Source: Atherix ibis
Lineage: Eukaryota > Arthropoda > Insecta > Diptera > Athericidae
Reading direction: 5' to 3'
NCBI GenBank assembly: GCA_958298945.1
Contig: OY282609.1
Coordinates: forward strand, 38,165,212 to 38,229,211
Length of the DNA: 64,000 bases
Under the pieces are notes generated by a model. That model did not search any database, was not told the DNA's origin, and worked only from the letters and a program-made list of their open reading frames with translations. The position numbers and the translations under genes are program-made. Shown piece after piece: positions 36,943 to 48,256 of this stretch. The stretch's first letter is position 1; each line of letters begins with the position of its first letter.

Positions 36943-37755
36943 AATTGAAATAAACAATAGACTTATTCATGAAGAAGTTGACTCCTAGTAAATAGACTAG
37001 TAATCATGTTTGGATGAACAAAATAGAAGTTTCCGAAATGTGGTGCTATCATAGAATCCTGCAAATTTCTTGGGTAGACAAAGAAACTACCATTAAAATT
37101 CTAAGACGCGTCGAGGAAACAGAGAATTACTTGCAATAATAAGACAACGAAAGCAAAGATACTTCGGCCACATAATCAGAAATACCAAATGTGAGCTTAT
37201 AACTCCAGGAAAAATAGAAAGTAGAATAGGTATAGGTAGAAAACAGGTATTATGGCTGAGAAACATAAGGCCCTAGAAGACATAAACACCATCGACAAAC
37301 AAATCAATGCTGCTCGAAATAGAGAGAATTCTTTCAGAATTACGTGATACATAAATTAAAAATACACAAATATCAGGTGATCGTCGAATATCCACCGTTG
37401 GATAGACAGTTAAACAACATACATATACTTATTAATATAAAGTTTTTGACTTTTTAAAAACTAGCATCCAATTTAATTATTTTTTAATGAGACTACCATG
37501 AATCAATTAGTATAAAATATTCAGGGTCTAGCAGAAAATGAACCCTTGACAAATGTTGATCGAAAAAATATATCATGGCCTTGTAACTGCATGCTAAATG
37601 CATTTTTTAAATCTATATTTTGCATTTTAAATAAGCAACATTAAATAATTTTTTATAGCCCATACAAATATACTCATAAACAAAAAACTAAGTTTCTCTA
37701 ATGAATTCCGAAAACATTTGTCATCCAATAAACATACACATGCATTGTATAAATT
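36943..37755 (+). mobile_element. Non-LTR fragment copy 2, uninterrupted
   Basis: Plus-strand words EVSEMWCYHRILQISWVDK, LRRVEE, QRYFGHIIRNTK and LWLRNIRP appear, with a small deletion and stops relative to one another. They correspond to the C-terminal part of a non-LTR reverse transcriptase protein and its 3' portion. This copy lacks the hAT insertion and so acts as the paralogous empty site for 29750-32228. Clade assignment from this region alone is not safe. Confidence 0.75.
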
Positions 37756-37865
37756 CGGAGATCTATTTTTACTTACTCTCCACGCAAAATATTTTGTTCT
37801 TAATATTCGAATCTAATATCCCTTTCTGACACTAGCAGACATTTTTTACCCTTATTAAATTTTTC

Positions 37866-38521
37866 AAAAATGAGCTTATATTATAATATCGTTCAGATGG
37901 CTGCCTCCACGCCAATTATAGAAGCGAATATGATGGTTCTATTTTTAGAACATCTTATGCAATAACTCCGGCCTTTTTTGATGTTCAATATTCAATTTTA
38001 ATACATCAATGGTTGCTGTTTTATGGACATAGACCAATGACTTAAAAAAACTTCACAAGGAAAACTAAAAAATTATTAAATCATAACTTCTTAAAGGTCA
38101 TTGCACATCTTCATTTTCTAAATTTATCGACTGGCCAAACATTTTCCGTACTAAATTGATTGAGGCATGTATGGCACGGAGCGCCGCCTTGCTGAAATCA
38201 CATATTTTTTAAATTAATATCTTCCAATTCAGGCTATAGAAAGTTTGTTATTTTTTATCTTACCGCTCACCATTGATAGTAACGGTCACTGTTTCCTTAT
38301 TTTGAAAAAAAAATAAGGATCGAAGCATCGATAAGTTGCAATAAAAAAACAATTATTTTGATAAAAAATTGAATTATTTCCAAGCCTTGTTGAGGTGTGT
38401 TTTTCCATTAGCAAATTGCAATTCTTAGATACTACAACTAACAGAGACAAAATATTTTAGTATTTCAAACATGGCCACACGGTCTATTTAAATACAGATC
38501 GCCCCTATTAAAAAAAACCTC
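37866..38521 (-). mobile_element. DD41D mariner remnant, copy 1
   Basis: It is the same family as 46698-47552 and 49741-50785. Shared minus-strand landmarks include GGCTGCCTCCAC, the block around CACAACTTCTT-like, CATTGCACATCTTC, and the block CTCACCATTGATAGTAACGG before the A-rich CCTTATTTTGAAAAAA. The right end reads inward TATGAGGTTTTTTTTAATAG. The left end was not found. No frame is open. Confidence 0.65.
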
Positions 38522-38574
38522 ATAATACTTCAAGTACTCGTACAAAATTATATTGAAGAATATTGTTACGATCA

Positions 38575-39500
38575 CTTCTAATAATAATTCACAAATAGAT
38601 TAGGAGTGTTTATTTGTTAAGGATACTCGAATCGTAGTTGGATCTTTTCACTGTATTTTTACTTCAAACTATATTTCTATGATCTAACTTTATCCACCGA
38701 TCACTCAAAAAACATTCCTCATTATTTCCCGACTTTATTTGTCCTTCGGTCTATTATTAAGTGACTTCAACCAATCATTCCTGAATCGCTGTGCAACCAC
38801 TAAAAATCCCTTGCTCACATGAAGCGATCCTATTTATATTACTCTTTTTAACTTCAGCTAAACTACGTTGACTTCAGCCATAATTTTCCCTTCTGCTAGG
38901 TTGACTTAAGCTATCACCTACTCTTCTACTTGGTTTACTTTGGATTCCATTATTTACTTCAGCTTATCTTGGCATTTGTTGAAAGATTTCTGTTGTTACT
39001 GCTGGAAAACAGAAAGTTGTACTTCTAGACGATGGTTCTGTTATTTTTGTCTGCGGCTCTGTTCTTTCATGAAGTCCACTAAATCCGACATATCGACTGC
39101 TGACTATCTGGATACAGACGAAGATTATTGATAAAATAAAATACTATTTTTGTTTATTTAGGATATTCTTTATTTAACTAAGTTATATTTCACAAATAGT
39201 TTATAAATATTTATTTTTTTAGGAGGCTCTAATTCTAATTGAATCTTTTTGCTTTATTTTCACTACACACAATTTTTTTACGAACTAACTTTAGCCACCG
39301 ATCACACAAACAACGTTTCTTGTTTACAGTTCCAGACTTTATTCGTCGTTTGCTCTAACTTTATTCGTCATTCAGTTAGACTACAACCAAAATCACTCGC
39401 TGACGTGCTCCGGCTTGCTTTTAGAACATTCCAGAATTAAGCTCTCTTGAATACTTCACACACTATCTGGAACCGCTCTTTTAGAAAGTTCATTTCCTTA
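38575..39500. repeat. Two diverged direct repeats about 0.6 kb apart (LTR-like)
   Basis: The segment from about 38588 (TTCACAAATAG, then TCTAACTTTATCCACCGATCAC, then GACTTTATTTGTC) recurs from about 39188 (TTCACAAATAG, then ACTAACTTTAGCCACCGATC, then GACTTTATTCGTC). Spacing and content suggest an old pair of long terminal repeats, or a tandem pair of one, probably reading on the minus strand. The intervening 38860-39150 has repeated TTGACTTCAGC-like words and a 63-codon plus frame that I do not recognise. Confidence 0.45.
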
Positions 39501-40150
39501 ACATTTATTCATATTACAAATGATAGTTACAAATTGTTTAGATTTTCTGCATAAAATATGACCTATAAATAAAATTGTCATATCTAAGATGTAAAATTTT
39601 ACATTTTCATTCTTTCTTGAACACGCTCAACGTTCGAACTTATTTATTTGTTTCTCCTACGCTACCCCTATTATAAAAGAATTTTAAGCAGTGTTAGTGT
39701 TTTCTTTTTATTGGCGCTTTTTATGTTATTTTCCTTTTCATCTCCGGTTATGAGTAATAGTAGGAAAACAATTTCAATTAAAACTGCAAACTAAATTGCA
39801 AATAGTACCAAAATTTCGCTCAAATGAAACATTTATTATTTATAAATATGTTCCATTTAATTTTTTTACAATAACTATAAATAATGTATTTACTTACGTC
39901 ATGTATGTTTCAATTTCAACTCTCAAATAATAATCGTGCCACAAAATACTGAAATGTACAGCATTACTTGATCTACAACTACAAAATTCAAACAAGATCT
40001 AATTCGGCGATAAAACAATTCGCAATTTGGAGTTTTGGGCAATGAAAACGACGTCAGAAATCGAATATTACTCTCCCAAGCATTGTTACGTCATAATAGC
40101 TACACAGCTCTGGAAACCATTTATAATCTTGTTATTAACAATATTCGACA
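39501..40150. other. A+T-rich stretch left of the long-TIR mariner
   Basis: No gene recognised. 40020-40150 has a more even composition and may be part of an older insertion split by the mariner at 40153. Confidence 0.4.
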
Positions 40151-40152
40151 TA

Positions 40153-41086
40153 CGAGATCTGTTCAAAAAGTATCGCGAATTTTGAATTTCCGCGGGTTAC
40201 GTATATTCGACTTTCGATTTTTTGTGGAAAAATTCGGCCATTTTTAATGTTAAGTAAATTTTTGACAGGTGCTTTGCTTGCACGTGTTTTAGCTCGTCTT
40301 CGATTTTTGCCCATTTTCGACCAAAAACAGCATCACACTAACATTGCTAAGAAGCGGTTTGACTCTATCCGCGACGATCCAAATTTGCTCCACAGGGTCA
40401 TAACTGGTGACGAATTATGAGTTTATGGTTATGACGTAGAAACCAAAACTCAATCATCCCAATGGAAGCTGCCGCACAAGCCAAGACCGAAAAAAGCGCG
40501 CCAAGATCGGTCGAATGTGAAGGTTTTCCTTACAGTTTTCTTCAATTGCAAGGGCCTGGTGCATCATGAGTTCTTAACACAGGGTAGAACGGTCAATAAG
40601 AAATATTACCTGCAAGTTATGCGAAAGTTGAGTTCTTAACACAAGGTAGAACGGTCAATAAGAAATATTACCTGTAAGTTATGCAATCCGCCAATAACGG
40701 CCGGTATTGTGGAAGAACAAAAATTGGCTTTTGCACCATTATAACGCCCCTGCTCATGCATCGTTACTTGTCCGCGAATTTTGGCCAAAAACAACACACT
40801 TATAATGCCGCAGCCACCGTATACCCCATATCTGGCCCCCTGTGACTTTTTCTTGTTCCCGAAACAGATTCTTTGATTCATTTTTTGGAAGGGGCAAAAA
40901 ATTGAAAACGACCTAAAACACGTGCAAGCAAAGCAGCTGTCAAAAATTTACTGAACATTCAAAATGGCCGAAGTTTCGGCATAAGTGAGCGACATGAGTA
41001 CCAACATAACGCCACAAAAAATCGAAAATCAAATATACGTAACCCACGAAAATTCAAAATTCGCGATACTTTTTGAACAGACCTCG
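40153..41086 (+). mobile_element. Mariner with long terminal inverted repeats, internally deleted
   Basis: The ends are CGAGATCTGTTCAAAAAGTA at the left and CGAGGTCTGTTCAAAAAGTA read inward from the right, each next to TA. The inverted repeats go on for well over 100 bp, past TTCGGCCATTTT and TTTGACAG to TTGCTTGCACGTGTTTTAG, with a gap of about 35 bp in the left arm. The interior shows transposase words RVITGDE, SSQWKLPHKPRPKK and VHHEFLTQGRTVNKKYY, then APCDFFLFPK with the last catalytic Asp. At the second catalytic site the expected Asp codon reads TAT (Tyr). A tandem duplication of about 62 bp (40569-40690) and deletion of the N-terminal part complete the damage. Confidence 0.85.
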
Positions 41087-41088
41087 TA

Positions 41089-42530
41089 ACCTGCTTAAGA
41101 ACAGGGTTTATAAATAGCATTGGAGAAACTCTCCATCGCGCGGTATTTACAGCACTATCCAACTTACCATGTATGCTAACCAAATGGCAAAAACAGAACT
41201 ATCTAACTTACCATGTATGCTAACCAAAAGCAAAATGTTTCTTCTACGCATCCAATATATACTCGACCACATTGCAAAAATTTGGGCACGGCAACTGTTT
41301 GGAATTGTGATAGTACATTCTAATCTAATACTTCTTTTAGAAATCACCCTGGTCCTGTGACTATCACTGATCTTGAAACGAATGTCTTATTATTCAAGAT
41401 TTTTTTTCCAACAAGATTTACTTTATTGTAGACCTTTTACTTCCATAAAAATACTTTTTAGGTCCTTTTTAAAAAAAATTTAAAGCAAACTAATATGCTC
41501 CATAAAATCTAATTACTTCTAAGTGGTCTATCCATTTAGTAAATGGTCGATTCTATCCAACCCATACACTGACAGGTCGCCAAAATGATCTATGGTCGGT
41601 ACGCTGAATCATAGCCCCTGGCCTATCTTAGACACATTACATACAAACAAACAACTTTGTGTTATCTAATATTAATTTTTTTTAAATAATATCTGGAAAC
41701 TATTGATAACTAACTATCATATTTCTGTGAGTTATATTTAAATATTGAATCATAACATATCTATTTTCATATGGTATGTATTGTAAATAATTGTAGTATG
41801 ATTAGTGAAATTTTTTTTAAGTACATACACGTATAATAATAAAAAATCCTACACTAACTGAAATTTTTTAAATTGAATAATATTGAAAATAGTAAAATAT
41901 TAAAAACTCAATTGTTAATTACATACTCGTATATACATAAGCAATACTTGCCAAGTGCAAAAGATAAAATGTATGTGTATATCTTCTTACGCTATAATCA
42001 ATATACACGTATGTTACTCGTACTCGTAACTTAGTGCGGTTGAATGGAAATTTGTAGTTTCATATGTACTCGTATGTATATCCAAATATATCTTAGTTTA
42101 ATGAAGACTTGTTTAATTAATATTAATTCAATGTATTTATGAAATTAGTTCTACCATTCTTTGGACGGACATATATTCGCACATATAAAATGATTTGGGC
42201 ACATAAATTTATCAGGGAAATATTGTTACCACTTTCCCTTATTATAACATAATTCAACAAAAAAGTTAATAAAGCGGGATAATAATTTCAGAAAGTTCTA
42301 ATATTACATTATCAGTAAAAGTTTTCAAATTATAATTATTAGATCTTTGGTAGAATTCATCATATTGGAAGGCAATAAATATTTATTAAAAATGATTATT
42401 ATTTAACTTTAGTTAACAAAAAAAGTATAAAATAATAATTTGTTTTATTATAAATTTATTAAAGGAAATTAGGAAATTTGTTTTTATATTTTTTGTTTTT
42501 TTTTTAAGTTGTTCCATACATAAGTTATTC
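41089..42530. other. Mixed stretch; short tandem duplication near 41153-41228
   Basis: A string beginning TATCTAACTTACCATGTATGC and continuing CTAACCAAA occurs twice about 45 bp apart. 41090-41640 is more even in composition, with plus frames of up to 63 codons and no recognised domain. From 41640 on the DNA is A+T-rich. Confidence 0.4.
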
Positions 42531-42539
42531 TACTTATAT

Positions 42540-42629
42540 ATAAATAAGCGTTCAAACAAATTTGAATAATAAATTAATTAATTTTAATTAATTAATTTAT
42601 TATTCAAATTTGTTTGAACGCTTATTTAT
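42540..42629. repeat. Perfect palindrome, 44-bp arms, 2-nt centre
   Basis: Base-by-base pairing of 42540-42583 with 42586-42629 shows no mismatch; only the central TT is unpaired. The arm starts ATAAATAAGCGTTCAAACAA. Confidence 0.97.
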
Positions 42630-42632
42630 CAG

Positions 42633-42733
42633 TTATAAGTCAAATAAAATATATTTTAATAAAGTAAACTGATAAAAATTATCACAATTTTTATCAGTTT
42701 ACTTTATTAAAATATATTTTATTTGACTTATAA
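42633..42733. repeat. Second near-perfect palindrome, 48-bp arms, 5-nt loop
   Basis: 42633-42680 pairs with 42686-42733, the outer end being TTATAAGTCAAATAAAATAT. It lies only 3 bp from the first palindrome. Confidence 0.95.
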
Positions 42734-43855
42734 AATTGTATGAAATCTTTGTTAAAATTCTACACATACACGTTTGTTTATAAAATCAATTATAACGGAA
42801 TAAATAAAAAATATACGTTTTTGACGCATTATATTAACCATAAAATGTAATTTTTTTAAAAATTTACATATCCGAGCATCTGCGATATTCTGAAGATTTG
42901 GTGATTAGTTAATTGATTAATAAAAAACAAATATTTTTTAATACTAATTGTTTTTGAATGAATTTAAGAAAATCTGTCGGTAGAATTTTACAAAAATTAA
43001 TAACAAGTGCAAAAATTATCTAAAAATATATTGAAATAATATATACTACATATCCATGAATAATTGCAGTATATATTTACAATTTATGCTATATTATAAC
43101 TATAAAATAAAAAAATATATTTATAAGAAAATGATATGTATATAAATGCAAACATATCAAATATTATGTCCTTACATATACATCTATGGATATAAAACAG
43201 AAAAGAAGACGAATAATTTATGGAAAAATTTGTAAAACATTCTCGTATATAATTTTTATTCTCAATTGGAGGTAAAGAAATATCACGTTTTGTACGTGCA
43301 AAAATAGTGAAAGTTTAGAAATTGTATGAACGTAAGAAAAATGTTATCTTAAGGTGGTGCAATTGCGTTTTCAATTGCAAGTCAGTGTTTCCTACATATT
43401 TGTTGTTATCTGAATACCGCAAACTAATCAGTAATAGAAAAGCAACGATAATATTCGATCATATAAACTTTATGTTTGTATATATTTATATACGTGTGTG
43501 TATTGTATTTATATTTTTATATAACGATGCACATCGAAATTGTGTATTTAAGTTATAATATCGAAGGCTTATCATAGAAACACAGGAAAATTATATAAAA
43601 AATGGTATTGCCACAGTATAAAAAGTATGTACTTTTGAAAATAGAAAGATTTCCACAAATTTGCAATATTCGTATATTGTATGGACTATATAATGTACTT
43701 CGTATACTATATGTGTACGTAGATGTATAAAGAAAAATTTCTCAGATGCAATTCTAAACACCGATTTGTGAGAGCAAGAAAAGAAATTTTCAAAAACATA
43801 ACGAAATATAAATGAAAAACTAGTAAAAATATTAAAGCAAGAATTTAACGCACAA
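42734..43855. other. A+T-rich stretch
   Basis: Plus frame 43322-43558 is open for 78 codons but rich in Ile/Tyr/Val with no recognisable domain. No gene is supported. Confidence 0.45.
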
Positions 43856-44060
43856 GGATGTATACACAGCACCACCCGCCCGAGTTACGACAATATTCAC
43901 CCTTAAAGGCAGGAAGCTTAGAATGCGCAGGCTAAACGGGGAATCACGGCACATGCAAGACTCCTTACACTTCAAAGTCACAGTGTCAGTTAGTTGGTAT
44001 GCTGCTATCGGCAACTATAGTCCAGAAAGGAATAGCGCCATTGTAAATTTCATTCCAGGA
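43855..44060 (+). promoter_or_regulatory. Isolated G+C-richer patch, possible promoter/5' UTR
   Basis: This 200-bp patch stands out from more than 1 kb of A+T-rich flank on each side. It contains TCAGTTAG at about 43986, a match to the fly initiator (TCAKTY), with a CGGCAAC string about 22-28 bp downstream. No TATA box or good downstream promoter element was seen. Its association with the signal-peptide exon at 54716 is only a thought. Confidence 0.25.
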
Positions 44061-45675
44061 TACGAGCAGAGAAAATTAATAATTAATTTGATTGGTTAAA
44101 AATATTTCAGTTTACGTTTAGATTGCCACTCTGCATTCAATTAATAGTATATTTTGTGCAGTGATATTTATTAATTAATGTCTAAAACTTTTTAGTTTAA
44201 TAGTTATTTTATAAAATATACAGAATAACTATTTAATATAAATTTTAAAAAATTAAATATAATAAAATTAAAAAAATTATAAAAAAACATTAGTGGTGAT
44301 TGAAAAACGCAATTATAGAAAAATGTAGGTAATTACATTCTGTTTTAATATTTAAAACCAAATATTTCAACTTTGATATCAAATTAGTCTGTTTTGTTTA
44401 TAATTTCGTATTATTTTATTTGCTGTTAAATATATGGTTATTTATTATGTCAATATTCAAGAATTTAGGAAAAGTTTTATGTCTACTTTTATTTTTCAAT
44501 GAACTATAATAATATATCTTTGATAGAAAAAAATCGGGAAAAATTGGTTTAACAGATTGGACTCAGTGAAAGTTTTTGTTTTGTTACAATATTTAAACTC
44601 AGACATTATAATTCAGAACAGTTTCGGAATTAAATTTAAAAATATGTTTATAATATTTTAAATAAATAACTAGTATATTCTCTTTTTTAAATATTAAAAA
44701 AAAGTTAGTAGAAATCAAAGAAAAATTAGAAAAGGAAAATATTTAATATTGGAAAAAATAAATACTCTAATTTTCCAATTAAGTTATTCCCATGACAGAA
44801 ACTCCCTTTTAAGTGTATTTGATAAAAATACAATATAATTAATTTTTCGTTATAAATTAAATAAAATATATTTTAAATCATTAAAATCTGAAAATTGAAC
44901 TAAAAACCAAAATATATATTAGCTACTATGGACAATAAGATTTACTGTACTAAGCCATTATTTAAAGAATAGTAGTAACTTTAACGTATTAATTCGCTTA
45001 GAAAGAATGGGTCCACAAAAAATAACAAAATTATTCATTCTATTAAGTATGAACATGCATATACAAGTACATATTTGAGTGTGAATAGATTTCAATTTTG
45101 CGTCAAAAAACGCATCAAGTCCTTTTTTCATTTTTTAAATTGTACAAATTTAATTTTTGGGAAATAAAGAAAAATTTACTATTAATATCACTTGCATAAA
45201 TTGGGTTATGTATACAAATATAAAAATTTATAATTATACAGAGAATTCCATTTTAAAGTTAAATTTTTTCGATTCCATGCCATAATAGCAAAAATATTAA
45301 ATGTCGCACAACTTGATTTGCTATACATTGATATTAAACAGAAAAAGGTATGAATATTTTACAAAAACCATACGTAATCTACTTTTATATTAAAAAGAGA
45401 TCATAAATAATAAATTTTTATAGAAACATTTAATAGCGGATCTCTAATACCAGAAGTACTCGTATATCAGTGTAATATTTGATCAAAATACAAGTACTAT
45501 CATATGAACAGTTGGTTTTTGTATAGTAAAAAAATATTACATAATACTAAATTGATTTAATAAAATAATATTTAGGTATGAAATTTTGTCTTTAAGAAAA
45601 TAGTTGTAATAAATAAATTTTATATAAATTCATATTATATTGGCGGTTAAGAATTTAATTGCCTTCTAGAATAGA
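44061..45675. other. A+T-rich stretch
   Basis: No gene recognised on either strand. Confidence 0.5.
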
Positions 45676-45677
45676 TA

Positions 45678-45763
45678 AGAATGGCTATTATATATGGTAC
45701 ACAAAAAATTTAAAATCATATAACAAATGTGCATAAACGTTTATAAATGGTTTTATTAACGCG
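45678..45763 (+). repeat. Short dispersed repeat 'B', copy 1
   Basis: It shares AGATAAGAAxGGCT, then AAAATCATxTAACAAA, then AAATGGTTTTATTAACG with 48173-48256, about 2.5 kb to the right in the same orientation. Confidence 0.65.
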
Positions 45764-46586
45764 TTTGAGCAAGATATTGATCTAATATATATTTATAGTA
45801 TATTAATGAGTAAATACTGGTTTCATTTTAAGAATATTTATGATATAATATCTACTAAAAATATAAAGAATAATTGGAAAACAATACCAAATTTGAGTGA
45901 GATATTCAAACAAAGCATACACATAAGTGTTTAATCTGAAAATCCAATGAACTGGAAAGATTGTTAAATCTATTTTATAATTATGCATATTTTTTAATTT
46001 CTAAGAAATAGAACAAAATTGAAAGAAGTATGCAGAATTTCAAATATCTACGCATATTTGTTTTAAAGATCGTACATTTTGAATTAAAGTAAAAAAATAT
46101 CACACCACATAAATATTTGCTAATACTACAATATGTTAACTTCTGCTTATAAATGTATGAGAAACTAGAGAAAAAATGGCATATATTGCGAATTTATTTA
46201 ATTTTTTTTAATTTTTTATACTTGGATAAAAATGTTATAAAGGTTGAAAGCTTTGAAACTAAAATACTTCATAAATGTGAACTTAATTAAAGATTGGTAC
46301 CCTACTTTTATCTATACTATATAGATATATTGCTTATAGAAGCATCTATTTTCTGTTATAATACCATAAATTGCACATTAAGAGATAGTATTATGATAAG
46401 CCTTAGATATAGTTCATCTAACTAAACTTAGTATCAAAACATAAATCTGTAGCAAAAGCATTACTTCAACACTGATTGATTACTCAAACAACATATTTGT
46501 ACTGAAAAGTTTTCATTTTTTTATATATTAAATTATACTTATTTTATAAATAATATCTTCAACCATTTTTATATGAATTCTGTGAT

Positions 46587-46690
46587 TACAAAGATGCTTA
46601 AATAGTCTGAAGATTATTATTTATTGAGAATATTGATTTCTATTAAATACTTAATAAATAATCACCTTCGGACTATTGGAGCATCTTTGT
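46587..46690. repeat. Imperfect inverted repeat beside a DD41D mariner
   Basis: ACAAAGATGCTTAAATAGTC at the left pairs imperfectly with GACTATTGGAGCATCTTTGT at the right. Together with flanking A+T-rich arms the total is about 104 bp. It ends 8 bp before the mariner end at 46698, so the two may be one structure. Confidence 0.7.
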
Positions 46691-46697
46691 TGATATC

Positions 46698-47552
46698 AGG
46701 GTTTTTTCAATAAGAATAAAATGTGGCAGGACAAATTTTATTATTTTATTTTGAAGTATAATCGATGCAGTTATTGCCGCCTTCACTCCGTTTACAGCAC
46801 CGAATATGATGGTTCAAATCTTGGATCACTTTGTGAAATAAACCTGACCTTATTTCACGTATTTGGCATTCAATATGAAATTTTAATGCATTTTTGGTTG
46901 CTGTTTTAATGATATCGATCAATAACCTCAAATAACTTTGCAAGAAGAAGTCCAAAAGTGTTAAATCACAACTTTTTGAAGCCCATTGCACATCTGCATT
47001 ACTTGAAATTATCGGTATGCCAAACTTTTCCCACAATAAATCGATTGCGGCATAGGCTATGTAGCCTTTAGCGCTACCTGGTTAAAACCACATGCTTGTT
47101 AAATCAATGTCTTCCAATTGAAGTCACAAAAAGTTTGTTATTACTGACCTGTACTGCTCACCATTGACAGTAACAGTTACTGCTTCCTTATTTTGAAAAA
47201 AAAAATAAGAACCGATCATTCCACCGTTACAAACGGTTGGAATGTAGGGGTTTCTTGTGAATAATTTGTTAATTTACTTAAGACCTGTAACAACAATTTT
47301 GTGTATTCACCGATCCAGAGAGATGAAAATGAGCATTATCTGAGAATATGATTTTCTTGGAAAAATAAATTTAAGTTGCAATAAAAGAACGATTATTTTG
47401 ATAAAAAAAATTGGATAATTTTTAACCATTATTATATAAATTTTCATATTTCAAACTTTATTGAATATAACTGACAGTAACAAAAAAATTTATTATTTAG
47501 AATCTGGCCACACAGTTCATTTAAACACATATCACTGCTATTAAAAAACCCC
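46698..47552 (-). mobile_element. DD41D mariner remnant, copy 2
   Basis: The ends AGGGTTTTTTCAATAAGAAT and, read inward from the right, AGGGGTTTTTTAATAGCAGT resemble the ends of 49741-50785. The minus-strand frame 47036-46746 has EKFGIPIISSNADVQWASKS, then CDLTLLDFFL (third catalytic region), then a C-terminal IREIRSGL and HCKR-like end. The catalytic core upstream is broken by stops. It is dead. Confidence 0.8.
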
Positions 47553-47657
47553 TTATTTCTAATTACAAATCATTAACAAAAGCTTTGCAATAGAAAAATA
47601 CTATTTTTTAAATTTCAAATAATCACTGTGCTGTTAACAATTTTTTTTAGATGTATG

Positions 47658-47736
47658 TACATATGTTTTATATTTTTTATCTGAAGAAGCTAGTAGCATT
47701 CTAGCTTCTTCTGATAAAAAATATAAAACATATGTA
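47658..47736. repeat. Hairpin, 36-bp arms, one mismatch, 7-nt loop
   Basis: 47658-47693 pairs with 47701-47736 except for one CTG/CAG difference; the tip reads GAAGAAGCTAG-TAGCATT-CTAGCTTCTTC. In length and loop it resembles a small-RNA precursor, but the stem is too perfect and A+T-rich to claim that. Confidence 0.9.
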
Positions 47737-47759
47737 TATTATTTGAGCTTGTGGGATAG

Positions 47760-48170
47760 TGTTTAAGTGACAGGCAAAGGATCTGAATTATCATAATGTT
47801 TATAATAACATGACCGAGCAAGTAGCATTTTCGGCAACACATCGTATTTGGTAAGTAAGGTTGGATGGAAAAGTTTGGATACAGGATTGAAATGGATGAA
47901 GGAAGATCAAAGGAATTGAATGTGAGGATAACTATTTCTGTAAAAGATGCAACGCCAACTCTGTTTGTCCTTACAGCTCTTGTTTATATAAATTGAAATA
48001 GGTAAATGGTTAAAATATTTCAATACAAATACTTGAAATTAAAAATACCAATTCAAAACTATAATTAGCTTATAAGCATTTAACTAGAAATTGATAAATT
48101 ACAGTTGTATTAAATTGCAAGAGTTATCATGTTTAATACAATGCTAGTAAAAATTTGATGGGGGCTGGAG
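47760..48170. other. Less A+T-biased unrecognised stretch
   Basis: 47760-47990 has purine-rich words but no open frame or known element. Confidence 0.4.
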
Positions 48171-48172
48171 AG

Positions 48173-48256
48173 ATAAGAAAGGCTTTTATACAAAAACTTG
48201 AAAATCATGTAACAAACGTGTATGAACGTTTTTAAATGGTTTTATTAACGGATTTT
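48173..48256 (+). repeat. Short dispersed repeat 'B', copy 2
   Basis: Partner of 45678-45763, with GAACGTTTTTAAATGGTTTTA as its best conserved core. Confidence 0.65.
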
